A DNA stretch of 64,000 nt from Thermotoga sp. SG1. Lineage in GTDB: Bacteria; Thermotogota; Thermotogae; Thermotogales; Thermotogaceae. The DNA is taken from positions 186,001-250,000 of the forward strand of contig NZ_LNDD01000004.1 in NCBI RefSeq assembly GCF_002865985.1, read 5' to 3'. Of the stretch, positions 40,976-50,513 are shown one piece after another. A model generated the notes under the pieces. That model was given only the letters and a program-made list of their open reading frames with translations. It ran no database searches and was not told the origin of the DNA. A program made the position numbers and the translations under genes. How positions within the stretch are numbered: the stretch's first letter is position 1; each line of letters begins with the position of its first letter.

Positions 40976-43900
40976 TCACACCTCCAGAATCTTTTCCACT
41001 TCAACAGGTACTATGGCCGACACACCGTTCACCATGGTCACACCATGCAGAAGATCCGCTGCTTCCATGACGATTTTGTTGTGGGTAATCACAATGAACT
41101 GAGTCTGCCTAGCATTTTCTTTCAATAGCATCTTGAATCTCTCCGCGTTGTAATCGTCGAGGGGGGCATCCACCTCATCCAGTACGTAGAAAGGACTTGG
41201 TTTTATCTCCATGAGAGCAAAAAGAAGGGCGATTCCCACAAGCGCCTTTTCCCCACCGGAGAGAAGGTTCAGTTTTTGATCCCTTCGACCGGGTTTTTTT
41301 ATGGATATCTCGAATCCCGCGTCGAGAATACTCTTTGTCTCGGAAACTACGTTGATCCTTCCTTCCCCACCGAAAAACAGAAGTGAGATCAATCTGTTGA
41401 AACTCTCGTTCACCCTCTGATAAACGTCGAAGAGAAGGCTTTCGGCTTCACGATCCGTTTTCTCTATGATCTCTTCGAGTTTTCTTTTCGCCTCCTCAAG
41501 GTCTTCTTTTTGCTTCAGGATCTCTTCGTATTCCTCCCGCAGTTTTTCGTACTCATCTATTGCCGTGAGATCCACCGGACCAAGGTACTTTATCTTGTTT
41601 TCAAGATCTTTAATAGATTTGTATATCTCTTCCAGCTTTTCATCGGAAAGTTCTTCCACCTCTTCTTCGTTTCCGGAGAACTCTCCCAGGATGTTTGCTA
41701 TCTTCATTCTGCTTTCCTGAAGTGCCAGTTCCACTTGGTGAAGGTGGTTTCTCAGCTTTTCCTTTTCCTCTTTCAACTCGTTCATTCTTCTTTCAGTCTC
41801 CTGAAGCTCTTTCATCTTCTCCTCTTTTCCCGTTCTGTGAAGCCTCATGGTCTCGAATATACTGTCCATCTCTTTTTTTAGGTGCTCTATTTCCCGTTCG
41901 TGCTCCCTTATCGTCTGTCTGTACTTTTCCATTTCTTCCTCAAGTGCTGACATCTGGGATTTCAGGTCTTCCATCTCCTCGTCGAAGCGTTCTATCGTTC
42001 TTCGTGTGTCCTGCATTTCCTTTTCGTAACGCTCTTTTGTTTCAAGAAGGTTCCCCACTTCCGCTTTGAGACCGAAGAGTTTTTCGTTTATTTCGTCGAT
42101 GATCTTTCTTTCCTTTTCCAGTTCTTCAGAATACTCAGAGAGCACCTCCTGGAGCGAGTTTCTTCTCTCTCTCAGTTTGTCCATCTCTTCGAAGATCTTC
42201 TCTCTTCGTGCTTTCAGGCCCTCTTCCTTTGCCCTGTACTCTGCAAGGAGATTTTCCAGGTTCTGCACTTCGTCCTGCATCTGATTTATGGATCTCAGTA
42301 TCTCGGAAAGGATCGTCTTCGTTGAGGAAGATTTCTTGGAGAGATCAAAGAGTTCTCTCTGAACGATCGTTTCCTGTTTTTTCAGATCCTCCTGCTCTGT
42401 TTTCAGGGAGGCGAGTACTTCCTTCTTTTCGAGGATCGATTTTTCCGTCTCTTCTATCTCATGCTCCACGTGTTTCAATCTTATTCGTCTTTCGAAGACG
42501 TTCCCGGATCTTTCTTCCCTTCCACCCGTGATGGCACCCCGTCCACTTATCAGTTCTCCATCTAAAGTTGCCATCCTCGTGCTGAGACGATACTTCTTCT
42601 TTATCCTTATCGCATCGTCGAGTGTTTCCACTACAAAGGAGTTTCCGAACAAAAATCCAGAGAGCACTTCTAGATCGGGGGGGAGTTTCACAAGATCGAC
42701 GGCGTAACCGATGAAACCTTTTTCCTTCTCCAGTTCAGGTATTCTGCTGAATGAACCATCTATCAGATCGAGTGGAAGTATGGTGGCCCTTCCCAGTGCG
42801 TTTTGTTTCAAGAACTCGACGATCGCCTTCGCCGTATCTACATTCTTCACAACGAGGTTCTGTGACATTCCACCAAGAAGAACGCTGATAGCGAGTGAGT
42901 ACTCCTCTTCCACCTCTAGAAGGTTCGCCACCACATCAATGAGTCCTGGAAACCTTTCTTTTTCATCGAACACGGCCCTGACCGCCCTTGAAAAACCCCT
43001 GTATTCCTTCATTTCCCTTTCCAGCATTTCTTTTTCGAACTGAAGTTCTCTCACTCTCTTTTCCAGGTCCTCTATCTCGTGGGAAAGTTCTCTGATCTTT
43101 CTTTCAGTTTCTTCGATGCTTTCTCGAACAACCTTCAGTTCTTCTGTGAGTTTTCTTTCCTCCTCATCGAACTCTTCCACGCGCTTTGATATCTCCCTGA
43201 ACTCTTCTTTCTTTTCTTCGAGTTCTCTTCTTCTTGCGGAGATCTGATTTTCAGTGATCTTCCTTCTCTTCTCCAGATCTTCGAGGTTTTCGGCGATTCT
43301 GAGAAGCTCGTTTTCCATCTTGAGGATCTGCTTTTCTATGCCCGACGCCTCCTCTCTGAGCCTCATGAATTCCTTTTCCTTCTCATCGAACCTCGAAAGG
43401 ATGGATTCCTTCTCTTTTTCCAGAGAGGCAAGCTCGCTCGATTTTTGCTCGTACTCGCCCGCTATCCCCTTGAAGATGTATTCCATTTCCTCCAGTCTCT
43501 TCGCGTACTCCTTCTTCCTTTTTTCCAGTTCATCGAGTCTTGTGGATATCTCGACGTATCTGTTCTCACTGCTTGAAAGTCTCGAAGAATAAAGATTCTT
43601 CATCTCCTGAAGATCACTCTGTCTCTTTTTGTAGTCTTCAAGCAGTCTTGTATACCTTTCTATCTCCTGATCCATCTCTCCAAATTCATTTCTCAGGGTG
43701 CTCCACCTTGTCTCGAGTTCCACAAGTTCCTTCTGAATATCCCTTATCTTCCTGTTGGTTCTTTCTTCCTCCTCCTGGTAGAACTCCAGTTTTTTCCTTT
43801 CCCTCTTCAAGACGTTTCCGTAGTAGAGTTTCTGAAGTTTTTCGAGTTGAGAGGAGTACTCTCTGTACCTTTCTGCTCTCTTTGCTTTGAGATACAGAGA

Positions 43901-44488
43901 CTTCATCTGGCGCTCTCTCTCGTACAGGACATCCTTTACCCTGTCGAGATTGACCTTTGTTCTTTCGAGGTTTACCTCCGTTTCTTTCTTCTTTTCCCTG
44001 TAGATCGAGATGCCTGCGGCCTCTTCCAGGAGGAGTCTCAGTTCTTCAGGAGAAGCGTTGACTACTCTGTCTATCTGTCCCTGTCCCACAATGGAGTAGA
44101 AGTCCACTCCAAGACCCGTTCCTGCGAAGCGATCTTTTATATCCTTGAGCCTGACGGGACTTCCGTTCAGGTAGTAGGTGTTCTCTCCCGTTCTCTTCAG
44201 TTCACGGGCAACCGTGATCTCCTCTCCGTTCTCTTCGAAGACGAGCTCTACGTAGGCAGAACCTGCGGGAGGAAGGTTTTCCGAGCCGGAGAAGATCATG
44301 TCGAACTTTTCACTGGCCCGAAGTTCTTTCTTCGACTGTTCACCGAAGACCCACTTTATAGCGTCTATGATATTCGATTTTCCACTACCGTTCGGCCCGA
44401 CGATGGCGGTCACACGATCGGAGAAGGTGATTAGAGAAGGTCTCCCGAACGACTTGAAACCCTTTAAAAAGAGTTTTTTCAATCTCAA
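40976..44488 (-). CDS. smc: chromosome segregation protein SMC
   Basis: A 1170-residue ATPase with the full SMC layout: N-terminal head with Walker A GPNGSGKSN (31-39), long coiled coil (~170-500, rich in Glu, Lys, Arg), hinge (~505-640, FPGLIDVVANLLEVEEEYSLAI, then ISGRGAITGG), returning coiled coil (~650-1010), and C-terminal head with signature LNLLSGGEKALVGIALLF and Walker B FYVLDEVDAPLD. It organises and segregates the chromosome with ScpA/ScpB, not encoded here. TTG 44488 is preceded by AGGAGGGG. A TGA-TAAAAT extended -10 lies at 44512-44520 on the minus strand. It heads a six-gene operon. Confidence 0.96.
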   Translation of the reverse strand: MRLKKLFLKGFKSFGRPSLITFSDRVTAIVGPNGSGKSNIIDAIKWVFGEQSKKELRASEKFDMIFSGSENLPPAGSAYVELVFEENGEEITVARELKRTGENTYYLNGSPVRLKDIKDRFAGTGLGVDFYSIVGQGQIDRVVNASPEELRLLLEEAAGISIYREKKKETEVNLERTKVNLDRVKDVLYERERQMKSLYLKAKRAERYREYSSQLEKLQKLYYGNVLKRERKKLEFYQEEEERTNRKIRDIQKELVELETRWSTLRNEFGEMDQEIERYTRLLEDYKKRQSDLQEMKNLYSSRLSSSENRYVEISTRLDELEKRKKEYAKRLEEMEYIFKGIAGEYEQKSSELASLEKEKESILSRFDEKEKEFMRLREEASGIEKQILKMENELLRIAENLEDLEKRRKITENQISARRRELEEKKEEFREISKRVEEFDEEERKLTEELKVVRESIEETERKIRELSHEIEDLEKRVRELQFEKEMLEREMKEYRGFSRAVRAVFDEKERFPGLIDVVANLLEVEEEYSLAISVLLGGMSQNLVVKNVDTAKAIVEFLKQNALGRATILPLDLIDGSFSRIPELEKEKGFIGYAVDLVKLPPDLEVLSGFLFGNSFVVETLDDAIRIKKKYRLSTRMATLDGELISGRGAITGGREERSGNVFERRIRLKHVEHEIEETEKSILEKKEVLASLKTEQEDLKKQETIVQRELFDLSKKSSSTKTILSEILRSINQMQDEVQNLENLLAEYRAKEEGLKARREKIFEEMDKLRERRNSLQEVLSEYSEELEKERKIIDEINEKLFGLKAEVGNLLETKERYEKEMQDTRRTIERFDEEMEDLKSQMSALEEEMEKYRQTIREHEREIEHLKKEMDSIFETMRLHRTGKEEKMKELQETERRMNELKEEKEKLRNHLHQVELALQESRMKIANILGEFSGNEEEVEELSDEKLEEIYKSIKDLENKIKYLGPVDLTAIDEYEKLREEYEEILKQKEDLEEAKRKLEEIIEKTDREAESLLFDVYQRVNESFNRLISLLFFGGEGRINVVSETKSILDAGFEISIKKPGRRDQKLNLLSGGEKALVGIALLFALMEIKPSPFYVLDEVDAPLDDYNAERFKMLLKENARQTQFIVITHNKIVMEAADLLHGVTMVNGVSAIVPVEVEKILEV

Positions 44489-44511
44489 ACCGATCCCCTC
44501 CTACACGTTAG

Positions 44512-44520
44512 ATTTTATCA
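44512..44520 (-). promoter_or_regulatory. extended -10 promoter of smc
   Basis: On the minus strand TG-A-TAAAAT lies 23 bases before the smc start, with the divergent promoter of the aldo/keto reductase gene next to it. No strong -35 is visible. Confidence 0.45.
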
Positions 44521-44528
44521 TCCTTTGA

Positions 44529-44537
44529 TGTTAGAAT
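44529..44537 (+). promoter_or_regulatory. extended -10 promoter of the AKR-DGC-mgsA operon
   Basis: TG-T-TAGAAT, the same nine bases as upstream of the PspC operon and mgtE. It lies 22 bases before the ATG at 44560, which follows CAGGAGGTG. Confidence 0.5.
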
Positions 44538-44559
44538 TAACATGACAGGAGGTGAAAGC

Positions 44560-45699
44560 ATGCAGTACAGAGATTTTGGAAAAACCGGAGTGAAAACATC
44601 GCTTCTTGGTTTTGGAGCGATGAGACTTCCCGTGATAGGAGAGGACCACTCAAAAATCGACGAAGAAAAGGCAATTGAGATGATCAGGTATGCGATCGAC
44701 CACGGTGTCAACTACGTTGACACGGCCTATCCATATCACGGTGGAAACAGCGAAAAAGTTGTGGGAAAAGCCTTGAAAGATGGCTATCGAGAGAGGATCT
44801 TTCTTGCCACGAAGTCTCCCGTCTGGCAGGTGGAGAAACACGAGGATTTCTACAGGTACCTGGATGAACAACTCGAGAAACTCCAGACGGACCATGTGGA
44901 CATGTACCTGATGCACGCGTTGAATAAAGAAAGATGGGAAAAGATAAAAGAGCTCAGGTTCTTTGAATTCTTCGAGAAGATGAAGGCGGAAGGAAAGATA
45001 AGGTTCGCCGGTTTTTCCTTCCACGACAGGTATCCCGTTTTCAAGGAGATCGTGGATGGGTACGACTGGGATTTCTGTCAGATACAGCTAAACTACATGG
45101 ATGAAAACTATCAGGCCGGCCTGAGAGGTTTGAAATACGCCGGCTCGAAAGGTCTTGCCGTTGTGATCATGGAACCTCTGAAGGGTGGAAAACTCGCAAG
45201 ACTTCCTGAGAAAGTGATGAAAGTTCTTGAAAAATACGGAAAAGACTGGTCTCCCGTTGAGCTGAGTTTCAGGTGGCTTGGACACCACCCGGAAGTTTCC
45301 ACGATACTGAGTGGTATGAGCACACTAGAACAGGTGAAGCAGAACGTAGAGATCATGAGTAAAATCACACCAAACAATCTCACAGAAGAAGACATGAAGA
45401 TGATAGAGGAGATAAAGAAAACACTCGAATCTTTCGCTGTGATAAACTGCACAGAGTGTGGATACTGCATGCCCTGCCCGAACGGAGTAGGCATTCCTGG
45501 AAATTTCCGATTGTACAACGAAACCGTGATGTTCGAAGATTGGGAAGGTGGCAGAAGAACGTACAGATGGTTCGAGAGTCAAAAGTCCTCTGCTTCCTTC
45601 TGTGTTGAGTGTGGAGAGTGTCTCAGCAAGTGCCCCCAGAAACTCGATATACCGAACCTTCTGAAGAGGGTGCACAGGGAGCTGGCGGAGGTCAAATGA
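44560..45699 (+). CDS. aldo/keto reductase with C-terminal 2[4Fe-4S] ferredoxin domain
   Basis: A 379-residue protein. Residues ~1-265 are an aldo/keto reductase TIM barrel: DTAYPYHGGNSEKVVGKAL (Asp, Tyr), LATKSPVW (Lys) and DMYLMHAL (His) are the catalytic set. Residues ~290-370 hold two Fe-S motifs, CTECGYCMPCPNGV and CVECGECLSKCPQ, so the barrel is linked to a one-electron donor rather than only NADPH. ATG 44560 follows AGGAGGTG; the longer frame from 44542 is unnecessary. It overlaps a diguanylate cyclase gene by four bases. Substrate unknown; methylglyoxal reduction is suggested by the mgsA gene in the same operon. Confidence 0.88.
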   Translation: MQYRDFGKTGVKTSLLGFGAMRLPVIGEDHSKIDEEKAIEMIRYAIDHGVNYVDTAYPYHGGNSEKVVGKALKDGYRERIFLATKSPVWQVEKHEDFYRYLDEQLEKLQTDHVDMYLMHALNKERWEKIKELRFFEFFEKMKAEGKIRFAGFSFHDRYPVFKEIVDGYDWDFCQIQLNYMDENYQAGLRGLKYAGSKGLAVVIMEPLKGGKLARLPEKVMKVLEKYGKDWSPVELSFRWLGHHPEVSTILSGMSTLEQVKQNVEIMSKITPNNLTEEDMKMIEEIKKTLESFAVINCTECGYCMPCPNGVGIPGNFRLYNETVMFEDWEGGRRTYRWFESQKSSASFCVECGECLSKCPQKLDIPNLLKRVHRELAEVK

Positions 45700-47633
45700 A
45701 GAAGATCCTCTGGCTGGCACTCCTTGCGGGTGCCGGTTTTCTCATCATCCATTCCCTTTTGAACGGTATCTTTCTTCATACGGATCTTGAGATCTACTGG
45801 AGAACCATTTTCTCCAGAGTTGTTTTCCTTTTTGCGTCTTTTCTTCTTATCGTTCTGTTTCATCTGGTCGATATGAGCATTGCATTTACGGGGGCTGTTT
45901 CGTTGTTTCTTGGTGCACTGATGAACTTTCTGGAGGTCTTTTTTCTCTTTCCCAACTCGTTTTATCTGGTGAAGTTCGTTTTCTACTTAGCCGGTTCTTC
46001 CCTGATCTTCTTCGAAACCTTCAGAGTGATGCTCAGGCTGAAAAGACTCACCCTGATGTTCAGAGGTCTCTTCAACGAAAACAACGACATGGTGATCTTC
46101 TACGATGTGAACGGAAAGATCGTCGAAGTGAATCCCGCTGCCGAGAAATTTCTGAAGTACACAAAGGAAGAGTTGATTGGTAAAACTCTGGAGAAGATCT
46201 CTTCCACAAATGGATTAGACACCATGTTTCAGATGATGTCTCTTTCTTTCACAGAAAGAACACTGGAAAGAGAATTCGTCACAAAGGATGGAGAAACTGT
46301 CCTATGTGAAAGTAAAATAATACCCATCGTGGATGGAAAAAAGATCGTTCTGATTCAGGAAATCGCAAGACCCATTTCCGAGATAAGAAAAATAGAAGAC
46401 CAGATCAGAAGGGAAAGGCGAAGGTTCCTCACATATTTCAACAACATACCCGTTCTGAGCGTTATTTTGAGAGAGGATAGAACAGTGGAAGACATAAACG
46501 AAGCCGGATGTAAACTTTTGAACATAGATCGTGGAGATCTTTTGAACAAGAATTGGTTCGAACTCTTTCCTGAAAGCTTTCCAAAAGAGCTCTTTGAGAA
46601 GGCTTTCAAAGAAAGAGTCGTTCATGAAGGTATCATCAGAGACGGAGGAGAAAGAATCGTACGATGGGTGTTCATTCCGCTCGAGGATAATCGTTTGATG
46701 GTAGCCGGTATCGATATAACCGAGGAAAGAAAGAACCTCCTTTCTCTGGAGAGAGACAGAAAGTTTTATCACCTTCTTCTTCATCTATCAAGCAGCCTCT
46801 TGTCACTTGGATGGAACGCTTTTGTGTTCAAACAGTATTTACCATTGATCGCAGAGGTGTTCGATGCAAAAGGTGTAGCTTTCTATGAGAAAGAAGATGG
46901 AAAGTACCTTCTCAAAGCTTATCTTGGCATCCCTTTTGAAGAGAGCCTATCCAACACTTCAAATGCTATCGCATGTGAAAATGACATCCTGAAAATTCCT
47001 CTGGAACACGAAACAGAAACCTTTGCGTTCCTTCTCATCACATGCAAAGAACCTGGCAAAGACATTTTTGAAATGGCAAAACTTTTGAAAAATCAACTGG
47101 AACTCGTTTACTGGAAACTGAAGGGTGAAGAGAGAATCCTCTGGCTTGCAGAACACGATCCACTCACGGGTGTTTACAACAGAGAGGCGTTCGAAAGCAG
47201 ACTGGCTTATCTGATGAATCTTTCAAAGAGGTACAACAGAAAACTTTCCTTCATCTTCATCGATCTGGACGATTTCAAGCGCATAAACGATTCAAGGGGA
47301 CATCTCGTGGGAGATCGTGTTCTGAAAGAGTTCGCCAGAACACTCTCCACGCTCTTGAGAAAATCAGATATAATTGGAAGACTCGGTGGGGATGAGTTCG
47401 GGATTGTTCTTCCTGAGACAGATTTCAACGGAGCAGAAACCATGATCAGAAGGATAAAAGATCGCTTCAAAGAGCCTGTTGTCGTGGGTGAAGATCAGTT
47501 CTTGGTGAAGTTCAGTTACGGAATCAGCGTCTTTCCCGACGATGGCGAAAACATAGAAGAACTCATGAAGGTCGCAGATGAAAGAATGTACATAAACAAA
47601 TTCAGGAAAAAGGGGGAAAAAGATGGTGGATAA
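45696..47633 (+). CDS. membrane diguanylate cyclase with two PAS domains
   Basis: A 645-residue protein. Four to five membrane segments lie in residues ~1-125; a PAS domain (~135-250, [32 protein letters not shown]) and a second (~260-375, [23 protein letters not shown]) follow, then a GAF-like region and GGDEF from ~480. The active site is intact ([13 protein letters not shown]) and the I-site RxxD (RKSD) stands five residues before it. PAS domains suggest redox, heme or small-ligand control of cyclic-di-GMP synthesis. ATG 45696 shares ATGA with the aldo/keto reductase stop and the end overlaps mgsA by 11 bases. Confidence 0.88.
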   Translation: MKKILWLALLAGAGFLIIHSLLNGIFLHTDLEIYWRTIFSRVVFLFASFLLIVLFHLVDMSIAFTGAVSLFLGALMNFLEVFFLFPNSFYLVKFVFYLAGSSLIFFETFRVMLRLKRLTLMFRGLFNENNDMVIFYDVNGKIVEVNPAAEKFLKYTKEELIGKTLEKISSTNGLDTMFQMMSLSFTERTLEREFVTKDGETVLCESKIIPIVDGKKIVLIQEIARPISEIRKIEDQIRRERRRFLTYFNNIPVLSVILREDRTVEDINEAGCKLLNIDRGDLLNKNWFELFPESFPKELFEKAFKERVVHEGIIRDGGERIVRWVFIPLEDNRLMVAGIDITEERKNLLSLERDRKFYHLLLHLSSSLLSLGWNAFVFKQYLPLIAEVFDAKGVAFYEKEDGKYLLKAYLGIPFEESLSNTSNAIACENDILKIPLEHETETFAFLLITCKEPGKDIFEMAKLLKNQLELVYWKLKGEERILWLAEHDPLTGVYNREAFESRLAYLMNLSKRYNRKLSFIFIDLDDFKRINDSRGHLVGDRVLKEFARTLSTLLRKSDIIGRLGGDEFGIVLPETDFNGAETMIRRIKDRFKEPVVVGEDQFLVKFSYGISVFPDDGENIEELMKVADERMYINKFRKKGEKDGG

Positions 47634-48117
47634 ACCAAGAAGGTACAAGATCTTCATGGACAGAAAGAAAAGAATTGCCCTCATAGCACACGACAGAAGA
47701 AAGCGAGACCTTCTCGAGTGGGTGAGTTTCAATCTTGGAACGCTCTCTCAACACGAACTGTACGCCACCGGCACCACAGGGGCCCTTCTTCAGGAAAAGC
47801 TCGGTCTCAAGGTACACAGGCTGAAAAGCGGTCCTCTCGGTGGTGATCAACAGATTGGTGCGATGATAGCCGAGGGAAAGATAGACGTTCTCATCTTCTT
47901 CTGGGATCCCCTGGAACCACAGGCACACGATGTCGACGTGAAAGCACTCATAAGAATCGCCACAGTGTACAACATCCCCGTTGCCATCACAAGGTCAACG
48001 GCGGACTTTTTGATTTCTTCACCTCTCATGAACGATGTGTACGAGAAGATCCAAATAGATTATGAGGAAGAACTAGAACGAAGGATCAGAAAGGTAGTCG
48101 AGGGAGAAGAAGACTAG
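47623..48117 (+). CDS. mgsA: methylglyoxal synthase
   Basis: A 164-residue enzyme that converts dihydroxyacetone phosphate to methylglyoxal and phosphate. Recognised motifs: [15 protein letters not shown] (His and Asp), [33 protein letters not shown] (catalytic Asp in GGDQQ) and [15 protein letters not shown] (second His). ATG 47623 follows AAGGGGG and overlaps the cyclase gene by 11 bases. It ends against the convergent FmdB-like gene with four bases shared and no visible terminator. Confidence 0.95.
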   Translation: MVDKPRRYKIFMDRKKRIALIAHDRRKRDLLEWVSFNLGTLSQHELYATGTTGALLQEKLGLKVHRLKSGPLGGDQQIGAMIAEGKIDVLIFFWDPLEPQAHDVDVKALIRIATVYNIPVAITRSTADFLISSPLMNDVYEKIQIDYEEELERRIRKVVEGEED

Positions 48118-48320
48118 CCACATCCAGAGCAGCCACCGCAACTACCACCACACGAAGAAGAAGAAGAACCACCTTGAACGGAGAAGGATACTTTTTTGTA
48201 CACCCTTTCTTTCTCTTTTGAACCACAATGAGGACATTTCACCTCCTCCACCTTACTGTAAGAGGTGAAAATGGTGTATTCCTTCCCACAGTTTTTACAT
48301 CTGAACGTATAAGTGGGCAT
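48114..48320 (-). CDS. FmdB-like zinc ribbon protein with Cys/Gly/Ser tail
   Basis: A 68-residue protein. Residues 1-45 are a zinc ribbon of the FmdB/putative regulatory protein family: [18 protein letters not shown] then CPHCGSKE, giving CX2C...CX2C. The tail (residues ~50-68) is Gly, Ser and Cys only, with four Cys in [13 protein letters not shown]. This kind of tail occurs in some members of the family. It is probably co-transcribed with the permease gene that starts upstream, four bases away. Function is unknown; zinc or other metal binding is likely. Confidence 0.85.
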   Translation of the reverse strand: MPTYTFRCKNCGKEYTIFTSYSKVEEVKCPHCGSKEKERVYKKVSFSVQGGSSSSSCGGSCGGCSGCG

Positions 48321-48324
48321 CGTT

Positions 48325-49290
48325 TCATCCTCCCATCACGTAATGTTTCCAGTAGTTTTTCAGAAAGACCAGAAAAGGAAGTGCTATGAGAACACCACCA
48401 AAACTGAAAAGATCACCGAATATGAGAATAGTGATCAGTATTATGAACCAGTGGATGTTCAAAGCACTGCTCTGTATCCTGGGGGCCAAAATCCACATCT
48501 CCAGTTGGTTCGCCGCCACGAGGATAACTGTTCCTATGAGAAGTCCGTACAGGCCGTGCACGGAAAAAGAAAGCATCAAAAGAGGAATGGCCGAGATGAT
48601 GACACCAAGGTATGGAACAAAATCCGTTATAAACGCAAGCATCCCAAGAAAGAAGGCACTGGGAATCCTGAAAATAAACGCACCAACTCCCACGAACACC
48701 CCTACGAATATTGCAACCAGAACCTGACCACCCACGAACCTTTCAAACTCAGAGTAGGTGGTTTTTAAGAAACGTTTTCCATCTTTGGGATCTTTCGGAA
48801 AAAGATAAGAAACGTTCTCCTTCACAAGTTTCTTCAGTGACGAAACGATAAAAGACGTAATCACTATGAGAACTGCGGCCGTTATGAAGGACGGTACATA
48901 CCCCACAATACGGTTCACAAGAGAAAGCGCCCCTTCTGAGAACGAAGCACTGATGTTGCCTATGATGGAACTCACCCATTCTGGTATCTCCATGTTTTCA
49001 AGCCCTGTCCTGACCCTATCTATCTCTGAAAAGACCCTCTGAGCCTCTTTTATGATAACGGGAAAGAAATTGACAGCAGAGTAGGCTATCATGAGAAATA
49101 TTAACACATTCGCCAGAACACGAGAAAGAGATTTTGGCTTTCTTATGAAAACTTCCAGAAAACGTGTCACATAGTCAACTATTATCGAAAGGTACATCCC
49201 CATTACCAGAGCGGTTATAATGAAAGGAGAGAGTTTTGCAAGAACCAGAAACGAGGCAAGATACAAAAGCGCAAAGTGCTTGTTTTTCAC
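48325..49290 (-). CDS. AI-2E family membrane protein (PF01594)
   Basis: A 321-residue protein with about seven to eight membrane segments and the PF01594 features: a central soluble part (~80-150, EIDRVRTGLENMEIPEW) and the conserved FLGMLAFITDFVPYLGVIISAIP (residues ~215-240). The family was named for autoinducer-2 export but includes Na+/H+ antiporters and peptidoglycan-related transporters, so the substrate is open. GTG 49290 follows AAAGGAG. Extended -10 TGC-TAAAAT (49312-49320, minus) lies ahead of it. Confidence 0.82.
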   Translation of the reverse strand: MKNKHFALLYLASFLVLAKLSPFIITALVMGMYLSIIVDYVTRFLEVFIRKPKSLSRVLANVLIFLMIAYSAVNFFPVIIKEAQRVFSEIDRVRTGLENMEIPEWVSSIIGNISASFSEGALSLVNRIVGYVPSFITAAVLIVITSFIVSSLKKLVKENVSYLFPKDPKDGKRFLKTTYSEFERFVGGQVLVAIFVGVFVGVGAFIFRIPSAFFLGMLAFITDFVPYLGVIISAIPLLMLSFSVHGLYGLLIGTVILVAANQLEMWILAPRIQSSALNIHWFIILITILIFGDLFSFGGVLIALPFLVFLKNYWKHYVMGG

Positions 49291-49311
49291 CTTTTCACTC
49301 CTTTCGATACT

Positions 49312-49320
49312 ATTTTAGCA
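49312..49320 (-). promoter_or_regulatory. extended -10 promoter of the AI-2E family gene
   Basis: On the minus strand TG-C-TAAAAT lies 22 bases before the GTG at 49290. No -35 is obvious, because the divergent acyltransferase gene begins there. Confidence 0.4.
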
Positions 49321-49333
49321 GAGGTGAATTCAT

Positions 49334-50344
49334 GTGGAGACAACAAGAGGTCTTTTGATCCTGTTCGTTCTTGTGGGACACGCCATCGTTTCGGTGTACA
49401 GGGATCTGACGTTTTTCATTCCTTTTCTCAGGTTTGTTAGTCCATCTGTCTTTGTGTTCGTCTATCTCTTTGGCTATTCGCAGGGAAGGATGAAGAAAAG
49501 ACCTTTGAAAGTCGTTCAAAAGGCACTATCTTTTTTTCTCTTCTATCTGTTCTGGGCTTCTGTTTCATTTTTTCTTTACACTCTGCTAGATGAGAAATAC
49601 TCTTTAGTCTGGATAACAAAGAGGATCTTCAACGTCAACGATTCCATAGTAAAAAAATACCTTCTCACCGTCTTTTCTTTCAGCGGATCGTGGCAGTATT
49701 ATTTTGTCTTCGTTGTGATCTTCCTGCTTTTTGTGTCCATTTTCTTAAAAAATCCAGGAAAAATTCTTCCTTTCTCTTTTGCCGGTGCTGCTGTCAATTC
49801 CTCGATTGTGAGTCTCTGGTTTTTGACAAAGAATGAACTCCTTCCGCCGGTCGAAGGAGCGCTCATCACCTATATGAATCCCATTCACTGGCTCTTTCCC
49901 TTTGTTCTAGGATACAAAGATGCCTATGAAGGAAAACAGAGAACGTTGAAGAAAACCTCACTGATCGTTTATTTGCTCTTCTTTCTGATAGGGTCTCTGG
50001 AGTACTGGAACTCTTACAGAAGATTCCACACCTTCGTGGGAGTGGATCAGTTCTCCCTTCCTGGAGTTGTCCTCGGGATATACAGCATCGGAGTGTTATC
50101 GTGGATGGCGGAAAAAATGAATCTTCGAATCCTAAAGAGAATGGGACGGTATTCCTTTCTTCTCTTCATGATTCACATGCCGTTTCAGTGGATGTTTTAC
50201 GTGTTTCTGGACACGTTCATCGATCTTCCTGAATGGTGCTGGGTACTGATCATGGTGGGGTTTTCTGTTTTTCTCATGGAGATGCTCCTCAGACTGTCAA
50301 GACTACTTCCAAAGACACTTCGAAAACTGATCGTTGGTTTTTAA
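49334..50344 (+). CDS. acyltransferase 3 family membrane protein
   Basis: A 336-residue protein with about ten membrane segments and few polar loops. TRGLLILFVLVGHAIVSVYR is the family start, with the conserved Arg and His (within GHA) that form the acyl-transfer site. RMGRYSFLLFMIHMPFQWMF near the C-terminus is also typical. Members O-acetylate sugars of polysaccharides or lipopolysaccharides. GTG 49334 is served by GAGGTG eight bases upstream; ATG 49332 is in another frame. Confidence 0.8.
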   Translation: METTRGLLILFVLVGHAIVSVYRDLTFFIPFLRFVSPSVFVFVYLFGYSQGRMKKRPLKVVQKALSFFLFYLFWASVSFFLYTLLDEKYSLVWITKRIFNVNDSIVKKYLLTVFSFSGSWQYYFVFVVIFLLFVSIFLKNPGKILPFSFAGAAVNSSIVSLWFLTKNELLPPVEGALITYMNPIHWLFPFVLGYKDAYEGKQRTLKKTSLIVYLLFFLIGSLEYWNSYRRFHTFVGVDQFSLPGVVLGIYSIGVLSWMAEKMNLRILKRMGRYSFLLFMIHMPFQWMFYVFLDTFIDLPEWCWVLIMVGFSVFLMEMLLRLSRLLPKTLRKLIVGF

Positions 50345-50385
50345 GGTTTTTTCAACTTTTTCCTTCATTTTACCATCGTCCCCAC

Positions 50386-50414
50386 TTGAAATTTCTGAGA
50401 GTGTATAGTACAAT
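50386..50414 (+). promoter_or_regulatory. promoter of the tRNA-Asn gene
   Basis: TTGAAA (50386-50391) and TACAAT (50409-50414) are 17 bases apart. Transcription would start near 50421, seven bases before the tRNA. Confidence 0.7.
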
Positions 50415-50427
50415 TATCCCTGGAGGT

Positions 50428-50503
50428 TCCGGCGTAGCTCAACCGGTAGAGCGCCTGGCTGTTAACCAGGTGGTTGCAGGTTCGAGTCCTGCCGCCGGAG
50501 CCA
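50428..50503 (+). tRNA. tRNA-Asn (anticodon GTT), CCA encoded
   Basis: The cloverleaf folds cleanly: acceptor TCCGGCG with CGCCGGA, D arm GCTC with GAGC, anticodon stem CCTGG with CCAGG around CTGTTAA (anticodon GTT at the loop centre), T arm GCAGG with CCTGC around TTCGAGT. The discriminator is G and CCA is in the DNA (50501-50503). A T-rich run (TTTTT) follows at once and may end transcription. Confidence 0.97.
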
Positions 50504-50513
50504 TTTTTCGTTT

